From contig JAJCXP010000043.1 of assembly GCA_029263375.1 (NCBI GenBank), positions 1 to 34,092 of the forward strand: a DNA stretch of 34,092 nt. The letters run 5' to 3'. The number at the start of each line of letters is the position of its first letter. Position 1 is the first letter of the stretch. This DNA is from Acidobacteriota bacterium (GTDB lineage Bacteria > Acidobacteriota > Thermoanaerobaculia > Multivoradales > JAHEKO01). This document shows positions 7,142 through 14,027 of the stretch, one piece after another. Under the pieces are notes generated by a model that did not search any database, was not told the DNA's origin, and was given only the letters and a program-made list of their open reading frames with translations. A program made the translations under genes and the position numbers.

Positions 7142-7690
7142 ATGTACTCCCGCGAAGAAGTGACTCTCGCCCGCGACGTCGAGGTGATCCAGATTCCCGA
7201 TGGACTGCCCGCGGTCCTCGCAGAGGGGAGCCGCGTCATCATCACCCAGGAGCTCGGCGGCTCCTTCACCGTGATGACCGACTACGGCGCCATGTTCCGG
7301 GTCGACGAGCAGAACGCCGACGCTCTCGGGAAAGAGAGCTCCCCGGCCGCCAAGGATGAGGCGCTCGACGACGCGACACCGCTCGAGGAGCGCGTCTGGA
7401 CCCAGCTGCGCAAATGCTACGACCCCGAGATCCCGGTCAATATCGTCGATCTGGGGCTGGTCTACGACTGCACCATCGCCGACGGCCCGACCGGGGGCTC
7501 CCGGGTTCAGGTCAAGATGACGCTCACCGCTCCGGGATGCGGCATGGGCCCAGTGCTGGCCGACGACGTCAAGCGGCGGATCGAATCCCTTGCCGGCGTC
7601 GCCGAGACCGACATCGAGATCGTCTTCGACCCGCCGTGGGGGCCGAACATGATGACCGAGGCGGCCAAGCTCGAGCTCGGCATGATGTAG
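7142..7690 (+). CDS. sufT: SufT-type Fe-S cluster assembly factor (MIP18/DUF59 domain)
   Basis: A 182-aa protein. Residues 1-50 form the extra N-terminal domain of long SufT proteins (ARDVEVIQIPDGLPAVLAEG, then VIITQELGGSFTV). Residues 80-182 are the MIP18/DUF59 domain, with DPEIPVNIVDLGLVYD (94-109) and the conserved cysteine Cys133 in APGCGMG, followed by DPPWGP. SufT acts in maturation of iron-sulfur proteins, usually next to suf genes; none lie within this window, so it is a stand-alone copy. The start is ATG 7142 because a TATACT sits six bases upstream; an in-frame GTG at 7118 would precede that promoter element. It is convergent with the E1 gene across a 21-bp gap holding a GC hairpin. 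Confidence 0.9.
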   Translation: MYSREEVTLARDVEVIQIPDGLPAVLAEGSRVIITQELGGSFTVMTDYGAMFRVDEQNADALGKESSPAAKDEALDDATPLEERVWTQLRKCYDPEIPVNIVDLGLVYDCTIADGPTGGSRVQVKMTLTAPGCGMGPVLADDVKRRIESLAGVAETDIEIVFDPPWGPNMMTEAAKLELGMM

Positions 7691-7707
7691 GGCGGCTGGA
7701 CGCCGCC
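7691..7707. terminator. GC hairpin between convergent sufT and E1 gene
   Basis: GGCGGC (7691-7696), loop TGGAC, GCCGCC (7702-7707): a perfect 6-bp GC stem starting on the base after the sufT stop and filling most of the gap between the convergent genes. It has no T-tract on either strand, so it may block or pause polymerase from both sides rather than act as a classic intrinsic terminator. Confidence 0.4.
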
Positions 7708-7711
7708 TGCG

Positions 7712-10135
7712 CTAGAAGATCCGGGGGAACCGCTGCGGATCCCGCTCGTGCGCGATCTCGTAGATCGAGGCGAAGATCGACTCGCGATTCGGCTTCGAAG
7801 CGTAGTCGCCGTCGGAGCCATAGGCCGGCCGGTGCTCCTCGGCGGTCAACGTTCTGGGCGGCGAATCCAGCCACGCGAACGCCCCCTGGGTCTCGAGCAC
7901 GCACTGCGCCATGTAGGCCGAGGTCCCGCCCGGAACGTCCTCGTCCACGAACAGGACGCTGCCGGTGCGCTTGATCGACTCGAGAATCTTGCCGCCGAGG
8001 TCGAACGGCAGCAGCGTCTGGACGTCGATGACCTCCGCCTCGATGCCGACCTCGGCGAGCAACTCGGCGGCTTCGAGAGTGATCTTGCACAGGGCTCCGT
8101 AGGTGACCACTGTGACATCGCTGCCCTCGCGTAGCGTCTCGGGCACCCCGAGCGGCACGGTGAACTCGCCGATGTTGTCCGGTAGCACCTCCTTGGCGCG
8201 GTAGCCGTTCAGCACCTCGATCACCAGGGCCGCGTCGTCCGATTGCAGCATCGTGTTGTAGAAGCCGGCCGCCTGGGTCATGTTCCGCGGCACGCAGATG
8301 TAGATGCCGCGCAGCAGATGAATCAGGGGCGCGAGCAGCGAACCCGAGTGCCAGACGCCCTCCAGCCGATGCCCACGCGTACGGATGATCACCGGCGCCT
8401 TCTGGCCGCCGACCGTCCGCCAACGGAGCGTCGCAAGGTCGTCGGACATGATCTGCAGGCAATAGAGCACGTAGTCGAGATACTGGATCTCGGCAATCGG
8501 CCGCAGGCCGCGTAGCGCCATGCCGATCGCCTGACCCATGATGGTCGCCTCGCGGATCCCCACGTCGGCCACCCGCAGCGCGCCGTACTTCTCTTGCAGG
8601 CCGGCAAACCCCTGATTGACGTCGCCCAGTCGCCCCAGGTCCTCGCCGAAAGCGACCAGGTTCGGAACTCGGGCCAGGGCGCGGTCGAAGCAGGCGTTGA
8701 GGATCTCGAAGCCTCGCACCTCGGCTGACTCCGCTCCGATGATCGGAGCCACCGCCGGCACCGTCAGAGCGGACTCACGGCTCTCGCTATAGACATGCGT
8801 GCTATAGCGTTGCTCCTGTTCGCCGACCAATTCGGTTCGCCAGGCCTGAAGGCGGGCCTTGGCATCATGGGACTCGCCGCGCATCGCGATCAGCACTTCG
8901 GCGGCAGCGGAAAGGAGATCTCGGCGTAGCGGGGTCTGGAGTCTGGCAAGGCCCTGCTTCAGGCCGGCGATCCGTTCGCGGGCTTCCGAGGCGCTTTCGA
9001 CCTCTCCGAGCAGCGCCAGCAGGCGGTCTCGTTCGCCGACCAACTCGCCCTGGAAGGCGTCCCAAGCGGCGCGCTGCATCCGACGCACCGAGTCGCGGTC
9101 CTCGGCTTCGGCGGCGTCGAGCTCGGAACCCGTGGCGATGCCCTCGCGCTCCATCCACGCTCGCATGAGCGCGATGCAGTCGTACTCACCCTCCCACGCC
9201 AGCCGTTCGGCAGTCTTGTAGCGCTCGTGACTGCCCGAGGTGGAGTGGCCCTGGGGCTGCGTGACCTCCTGGACGTGAATGATGGCCGGCACATGCTCGC
9301 GACGAACGATCTCCGAGGCGGTCAGGTAGGTCTCGCACAGTCCCGGGTAGTCCCAGCCCTTGGCGGTGTAGATATCGTAGCCACGGCTCTCTCCGGGGCC
9401 ACGCTGAAAGCCCCGCACCAGCTCCGAGATGTTTCCTTTCGTGACCTGCTTATCGGTTGGCACCGAGATGCCGAATCCGTCGTCCCAGATCGACAACAAC
9501 ATCGGCGCGCCGAGGACTCCCGCGGCGTTGACCGATTCCCAGAAGAGACCCTCGGCACAGCTGGCGTCACCGATCGTGCCGAACGCGATCTCGTCGCCGT
9601 TGACCGAGAACTGCCCCATCTCCGCCAACCCGTCCAGCTCCCGGTAGATCCGCGAGGCGTACGCCAGGCCGACCAGCTTCGGCATCTGGGATCCGGTCGG
9701 TGACAGGTCAGCGGCAACGTTGTAGCCCTCGAGCTGGCTCAGCCAGTCGCCTCTTTCATCGAGCAATCTGGTGGCGAAGTGTGCCGTCATCTGGCGACCA
9801 CCCGAGCACGGCTCGCGCTCGAGGTCGGCGTCGGCATAGAGCTGGGCGAAGAACTCACTGACGGTCAGCAGACCGAGCGCGAACATGAGCGTCTGGTCCC
9901 GGTAGTAGCCGGCCCGGAAGTCGCCGGCGCGAAACGCGCGGGCCATGGCGACCTGCGCGACCTCCTTGCCGTCGCCGAAAATCCCGAACTTGGCCTTGCC
10001 GGTCAACACCTCGCGGCGACCGAGCAGACTCGCCTCACGGCTCTGGTAGGCGATGCGGTAGTCGCGCAGAATCGTCTCGCGCGTGAACTGAACGCTGCTC
10101 TTCTCGGTGCTGGTCGGTTCCACGTCTCGCTCCAT
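7712..10135 (-). CDS. 2-oxoacid dehydrogenase E1 component, fused alpha and beta subunits
   Basis: An 807-aa fusion. Residues about 20-330 are the alpha (thiamine diphosphate-binding) domain, with GTIGDASCAEGLFWESVN (186-203) and SIWDDGFGISVPTDKQ. The WDDG variant of the second half of the TPP motif is one I recall from fused E1 proteins of Bacteroidetes-like lineages. A helical linker (about 340-450) joins it to the beta domain (about 470-807; LVAFGEDLGRLGDVNQGF, VADVGIREATIMGQAIGMAL, VDVQTLLPFDLGGKI). It would decarboxylate pyruvate or branched-chain 2-oxoacids and pass the acyl group to a lipoyl E2. No E2 or E3 gene is present in the window. The ATG at 10135 follows the subtilase stop by 16 bp with no strong Shine-Dalgarno. 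The substrate cannot be assigned. Confidence 0.9.
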   Translation of the reverse strand: MERDVEPTSTEKSSVQFTRETILRDYRIAYQSREASLLGRREVLTGKAKFGIFGDGKEVAQVAMARAFRAGDFRAGYYRDQTLMFALGLLTVSEFFAQLYADADLEREPCSGGRQMTAHFATRLLDERGDWLSQLEGYNVAADLSPTGSQMPKLVGLAYASRIYRELDGLAEMGQFSVNGDEIAFGTIGDASCAEGLFWESVNAAGVLGAPMLLSIWDDGFGISVPTDKQVTKGNISELVRGFQRGPGESRGYDIYTAKGWDYPGLCETYLTASEIVRREHVPAIIHVQEVTQPQGHSTSGSHERYKTAERLAWEGEYDCIALMRAWMEREGIATGSELDAAEAEDRDSVRRMQRAAWDAFQGELVGERDRLLALLGEVESASEARERIAGLKQGLARLQTPLRRDLLSAAAEVLIAMRGESHDAKARLQAWRTELVGEQEQRYSTHVYSESRESALTVPAVAPIIGAESAEVRGFEILNACFDRALARVPNLVAFGEDLGRLGDVNQGFAGLQEKYGALRVADVGIREATIMGQAIGMALRGLRPIAEIQYLDYVLYCLQIMSDDLATLRWRTVGGQKAPVIIRTRGHRLEGVWHSGSLLAPLIHLLRGIYICVPRNMTQAAGFYNTMLQSDDAALVIEVLNGYRAKEVLPDNIGEFTVPLGVPETLREGSDVTVVTYGALCKITLEAAELLAEVGIEAEVIDVQTLLPFDLGGKILESIKRTGSVLFVDEDVPGGTSAYMAQCVLETQGAFAWLDSPPRTLTAEEHRPAYGSDGDYASKPNRESIFASIYEIAHERDPQRFPRIF

Positions 10136-10151
10136 ACGGCCGGTGCGATCT

Positions 10152-11993
10152 CTAGCCGCTCTTGCCGCTGATCGTCAGCTTCAGTGTGTCGCCGACCCCG
10201 ACCTCGAGCCCGGCTCCGCGGCAATCCCAGGCCTCGCCGTCGCCGGGTCGAAGAGTCTTCTTGCCGCCGCCCGTCTCGTTCTTGCAGATCACCTTGGCCT
10301 TCGGGACTCCCTGGATCACACCCCCCACCCCGCCCGCTCCGGCAGCGTCCGCTGTGATCTGGATCTTGAGCCGGTCGCCACCCGCGGCGCTCAGCCCCTC
10401 GGCGCCACAGTCCCAGCTGGATGCTCCGCCGAGCTTGCCCGTCACCTTCTGCTTCGGCTTCGAGCTCCGGTTCCGGCAGGTCAACTTCTTGCCCTCGAGC
10501 CCACTCAGTAGACCTGACACCGTGCCACCGCAGGTCGGCCGGACCGCTCGGATCGCGCCGTGACCGTAGACGTTGTTGGGCACCTGGTCGCCCGGGACGC
10601 CGCAGAACTGATCGGTCGTCACCGGCTCGGCGGTGCCGATGATGTGCTGCTCGATTGCGTCCACGTCGCCGCTCAAACAGCCCGCGGATGAGATCAGCAG
10701 CGCTGCCAGCCCGGCGACGTGCGGAGCCGACATGCTGGTGCCGCTCAGGTTCCCGTAGCGGCCACTGCGCAGGCTCGACCGGATGCGGCCGCCAGGCGCC
10801 ACAACGTCCGGCTTGAGCCGATCGCTACCGTCGACGGCCACCGGCCCGCGGCTCGAGAAGTTGGTCGCGACATCCTGCAGATTCGTCGCCCCGACAGTGA
10901 AGGACGCATCGTAGATTCCCGCGGGGTTGGCGATCGTCTGACACTCCGGCCCCTCATTGCCAGCCGAGACGACGATCAGGATGCCGGCGGCCCGAGTATT
11001 CTCGACCACCGTCCGCAGGGCGTTCGGATCCTCACAACCTTCGACCGGGGGACAGCTCCACGAGTTGTTGATCACATCCGGCGCGCGGACCGGATCCGGG
11101 TTCCGTCCGGCGCCGTCGGTCGGCGCGATGAACCACTGGAAGCACTCGCTGTAGCTGGCCGGTGTGCCGATTCCCTGATCCATGTTGCGGCAGCCGATCC
11201 AGGTGGCGCCGGGCGCCATGCCGATCTTGTTGCCGCCGCCGTCATCCCCCACCATGGTGCCCATCGTGTGGGTGCCGTGGTCGTCGTCGTCGCAGGGCAC
11301 CGGCGAGTCTGGGCCGCAGATCCCGCCGCCGCTGTGGATCGAGTCGTGCCAGTTGTAGTCGTGGTCGACGCCGCCTCCCCCAGAAACACCCCGATAGTGC
11401 GACCGGAGCGCCGGATGCTCCCACTCGTAGCCGGTGTCTGCGCCAGCGATCACGACGTTCTGACCGCTCCACCCCTGAGCCCAGAACACCTCCGGCGCCA
11501 GCGTGTGCTCGAGACTGGGCTCAGTGGCCAGGCCGGCTTTCTCGCGGGGGTCCGATTCCCGAAGCGGCCGATCGAGCTCGACCGCCGGGTTGGCGTAGAT
11601 GTGTGCCACGTCCTCCCGACTCGCGAGCTCCGCGACCAGGCCGCCGTCACCGCGTGCCCAGATCATGTTGGCCACCCAGAAGGAGCGATGCTCGACGCCG
11701 GCGGCGCGCAGGCTCTCCAGCAACGGACCCTGGGTACGCTCGGCCTCGCTCCGAAGCCGCTCGAAGACGAAGCGCCCCTTCGCTTCCTTGCTCGCCAGCC
11801 CCGCAGCGCCGGTCAGGTCCGCCTGGCGATCCAGGAAAACCAGGAACTCGGCGCGGTCGCCCGTGGCGGTGCGCTCGAGGACCCAGCCATCGACCTTGTC
11901 ACGCCAGCGGACCGGCTCCTCGGCGAGTGCGGTCGTCGCCAAGAGAGCCGTCACCAGCAGCATCGAGACGCGGTTCCAGCGCGGCCACAGCAT
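10152..11993 (-). CDS. Secreted subtilisin-like serine protease (S8) with two C-terminal repeat modules
   Basis: A 613-aa preproprotease. A signal peptide (MLWPRWNRVS, then MLLVTALLATTALAEE) is followed by a propeptide-like region (about 35-145), then the S8 domain with Asp186 in GADTGYEWEHP, His239 in DDDDHGTHTMG, the oxyanion Asn310 in INNSW, and Ser420 in GTSMSAPHVAGLAALL. The triad is complete. Insertions around 205-240 and 312-322 are Cys-rich, suggesting disulfides outside the cytoplasm. After the protease domain come two copies of a module of about 50 residues (about 490-545 and 556-609), each with a first Cys (TCRN, ICKN), a WDC motif and a closing strand (DRLKIQIT, DTLKLTIS). The start is ATG 11993; TATCCT lies six bases upstream with no Shine-Dalgarno. 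The E1 gene follows after 16 bp. Confidence 0.93.
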   Translation of the reverse strand: MLWPRWNRVSMLLVTALLATTALAEEPVRWRDKVDGWVLERTATGDRAEFLVFLDRQADLTGAAGLASKEAKGRFVFERLRSEAERTQGPLLESLRAAGVEHRSFWVANMIWARGDGGLVAELASREDVAHIYANPAVELDRPLRESDPREKAGLATEPSLEHTLAPEVFWAQGWSGQNVVIAGADTGYEWEHPALRSHYRGVSGGGGVDHDYNWHDSIHSGGGICGPDSPVPCDDDDHGTHTMGTMVGDDGGGNKIGMAPGATWIGCRNMDQGIGTPASYSECFQWFIAPTDGAGRNPDPVRAPDVINNSWSCPPVEGCEDPNALRTVVENTRAAGILIVVSAGNEGPECQTIANPAGIYDASFTVGATNLQDVATNFSSRGPVAVDGSDRLKPDVVAPGGRIRSSLRSGRYGNLSGTSMSAPHVAGLAALLISSAGCLSGDVDAIEQHIIGTAEPVTTDQFCGVPGDQVPNNVYGHGAIRAVRPTCGGTVSGLLSGLEGKKLTCRNRSSKPKQKVTGKLGGASSWDCGAEGLSAAGGDRLKIQITADAAGAGGVGGVIQGVPKAKVICKNETGGGKKTLRPGDGEAWDCRGAGLEVGVGDTLKLTISGKSG

Positions 11994-11999
11994 GGGTCA

Positions 12000-12028
12000 A
12001 GGATACCAGCGTCGAGGCCGCGAGTCAG
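12000..12028 (-). promoter_or_regulatory. Sigma-70-like promoter giving a probable leaderless subtilase mRNA
   Basis: On the minus strand CTGACT (12028-12023, four of six matches to TTGACA), a 17-bp spacer, and TATCCT (12005-12000) are followed by six bases and the ATG at 11993. Hexamer spacing is optimal and the predicted start site coincides with the start codon. Confidence 0.6.
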
Positions 12029-12045
12029 CGCCCCGGCCTAGCGGC

Positions 12046-13836
12046 TCAGGGAATGCTGACTTCCCTCGAGATCCGCCACTGATCGTCGTCGAACACCAAC
12101 GTCAGCTCCTTGCGCACCCGGTCGTCGAAGGTGTCGGACTCATACGACTGGAGAAATGTCGTGCGTGCCATCCTGGGACCGTCGAGCTCGACCGAAAGGT
12201 CCTCGATACCGACTCGGATGAACTCCGGGTGGGCCAACCGATCGCGACGCTGAGCACGCCAATCGGCGCCCCCGAGACCGGAGTCAGAGACGAAGTCGGC
12301 GACATAGCTGTCGACGTAGCCATCGACGTCCTGTTGCGACCAGGCCGCAGCCCACGCGTTCAAGAGATCGCTGATCCTTTCCCGCGCGACCGCCTCAGGC
12401 GACGGCTCGGGAGTGACGACCACGGCGGGAAGCGCCGGTTGCACCGTCACTTCGGCCACCGCCTCGGTCTCGGCCGTAGGCGCAGCCGCAACTCCGACAA
12501 CCGGCTCGGCAATCGAAGGCGCAGAGTCTTCCATCTGCTCGACCTCCGGCGCCGACACTCCACCGCTCTCCGCCAGGCCGGGCGATCCATGACGCAGTGC
12601 GAGATCGGCTACCCCAGGGTCGAATCGGTAGAGAGCCACCCCGGCCACGAGACCTGTCGCCCAGATCAGGGCGTGCAGAGCCACCTTGCGGAATCTGCCG
12701 GACGAACGGGTCCGGGTCCGCACGGGAACCACGATCTCGAGCTCGTCGGGGGTGCTCTGGATCTCCCACATTTCGGCGAGCCGCTGCCGCTCGGATTCCG
12801 ATTCGACCAGCGAATCCTCGACTCGCGCCAGGCGGGTCTGGGTTCGCTCGGTTTTGACCTCGGCTTTGTTGAGGGCCTTGCGCAACCTCACCACCTCGCC
12901 GCGAGCCTTGCGCACGCTCTTCTCGAGCGCGCTGCTCAGTTCCTCCATCTCCTCGATCCGCCGCTGCTCCTCCTCGCGGGACAACCCACCCCGTTCCCGC
13001 CGCCGAGCGGCGATGCGCTCGGCAGTCCGGGCAGTGGAGAGAATGTCCGCGGCCGGCCAGCAGACTTCGGGAGGTGAGCTCTTTGGTCGCCCCAGGAAGA
13101 AGCCCTGACAGAGCTCGATCCCGGCGGAGGTCACGGCATCCAGCTCTTCGGCGTTCTCGACCCCCTCGGCCACGACCTTGGCGTCGACCTCGCGACAGAG
13201 CTGAGCGATAGAGCACAAGAGTTTGTACTGGGCGCCCTCTCGGGTGCACCCGGCCACCAGCTCACGGTCGAGCTTGACGATGTCCGGCGCCAGATCAGCG
13301 ATGTACTTGAGATTCGAGTAGCCGGCTCCCAGGTCGTCGATCGCCAGCCGCGCACCCTTGCGGCGCAGCTCGCCGAGGACGCTGTGACACTGGTCGAAGA
13401 ACACCAGCGGCACCGACTCGGTGATTTCGAGGTACACCGGCCGGCGATGCCGGAATATCGCATCGTCGGGGCGGACCAGGTAGACGTCGTCGAACTCGTG
13501 CGGCGAGATGTTGACGAAAATCGGATAGTTCGCGCAGTTCTTGGAGGCGAGCTTTCTCTGAAGCCGCCCCAACTCGCCGATCCGGCCGACCTCGGTCGCT
13601 GCCTCGATGAGCGCCGGAGGGCTGTCGAACTGCGGCAGACGGCTGCGGCAGAGCGCTTCGTAGGCGAAGATCGAGCCGGTCTGAAGATCGACGATCGGCT
13701 GGTACACCATCGTAATAAGGCACTGATCGATCGCCCGGTGGATCGCCTCCGAGCGATCCGCTTGCGCCGGCTTCTGGACCAGGTCGTAGACCTCCGCCAG
13801 ATTACCGTGGGTACCTAGATCCGTTCGTTCCGACAT
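12046..13836 (-). CDS. EAL-domain c-di-GMP phosphodiesterase with TM segment and C-terminal NTF2-like domain
   Basis: A 596-aa protein in four parts. Residues 30-255 are an EAL domain with its main motifs intact: YEALCR (Glu60), NISPHEF (Asn109), YLEITES (Glu138), AIDDLGAGYSN (Asp167-Asp168), KLD (Lys188), AEGVEN (Glu224) and QGFFLGRP. It should therefore hydrolyse cyclic di-GMP. Residues about 272-355 are a charged coiled coil. Residues about 385-404 are one transmembrane helix (ALHALIWATGLVAGVALYRF). A Pro/Ala/Val-rich linker leads to residues about 485-596, an NTF2-like domain resembling the C-terminal domain of L,D-transpeptidase-type Cds6 proteins (DWRAQRRDRLAHPEFIRVGI, DTFDDRVRKELTLVF). 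With basic residues before the helix, the EAL part is predicted cytoplasmic and the NTF2 part periplasmic. ATG 13836 has a strong Shine-Dalgarno. Confidence 0.92.
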   Translation of the reverse strand: MSERTDLGTHGNLAEVYDLVQKPAQADRSEAIHRAIDQCLITMVYQPIVDLQTGSIFAYEALCRSRLPQFDSPPALIEAATEVGRIGELGRLQRKLASKNCANYPIFVNISPHEFDDVYLVRPDDAIFRHRRPVYLEITESVPLVFFDQCHSVLGELRRKGARLAIDDLGAGYSNLKYIADLAPDIVKLDRELVAGCTREGAQYKLLCSIAQLCREVDAKVVAEGVENAEELDAVTSAGIELCQGFFLGRPKSSPPEVCWPAADILSTARTAERIAARRRERGGLSREEEQRRIEEMEELSSALEKSVRKARGEVVRLRKALNKAEVKTERTQTRLARVEDSLVESESERQRLAEMWEIQSTPDELEIVVPVRTRTRSSGRFRKVALHALIWATGLVAGVALYRFDPGVADLALRHGSPGLAESGGVSAPEVEQMEDSAPSIAEPVVGVAAAPTAETEAVAEVTVQPALPAVVVTPEPSPEAVARERISDLLNAWAAAWSQQDVDGYVDSYVADFVSDSGLGGADWRAQRRDRLAHPEFIRVGIEDLSVELDGPRMARTTFLQSYESDTFDDRVRKELTLVFDDDQWRISREVSIP

Positions 13837-13842
13837 TCGTAG

Positions 13843-13853
13843 ACTCCCCTCCC
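13843..13853 (-). promoter_or_regulatory. Strong Shine-Dalgarno of the EAL gene
   Basis: GGGAGGGGAGT on the minus strand ends six bases before ATG 13836. It is an almost ideal ribosome site and contrasts with the leaderless-type starts elsewhere in the window. Confidence 0.65.
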
Positions 13854-13981
13854 GAACCGCTACCAGTGCAAGCGGTGGGCCGGAGGCACATGGCCATGCG
13901 TCTATGAGAAAAGCCAGCCGGTGACAGGACTTTCGCTTCGCGCAGCGGCTCCAGAAAGGTGCGCCGAAAATCGAGAACGGA

Positions 13982-14011
13982 CCTCATCCGCCGAAAAAAC
14001 GGCGGACGAGG
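13982..14011 (-). terminator. Strong hairpin between lpxC and the EAL gene
   Basis: CCTC-A-TCCGCCG, loop AAAAAA, CGGCGGA-C-GAGG: a 12-bp stem with one A/C mismatch and a six-base loop (read on the plus strand). It begins 16 bp after the lpxC stop. There is no T-tract beyond it on either strand. It is best read as a terminator or mRNA 3'-end stabiliser for lpxC, separating it from the EAL gene. Confidence 0.5.
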
Positions 14012-14027
14012 CGACTCATTACCCGGC

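Noticed and set aside
10719-13077. Long plus-strand open frames (about 440 and 492 codons) antisense to the subtilase and EAL genes
   Set aside because: They lie opposite motif-rich genes, show Arg/Pro/Ser-biased translations, and have no ribosome sites or domains.
13843-13920. Possible c-di-GMP (GEMM-I) riboswitch before the EAL gene
   Set aside because: The leader contains GACGCATGGCC and GCCTCCGGCC, which recall parts of GEMM-I, but the GNRA-capped P1b arm and the tetraloop receptor are not in the right order. A covariance search would settle it; I do not claim it.
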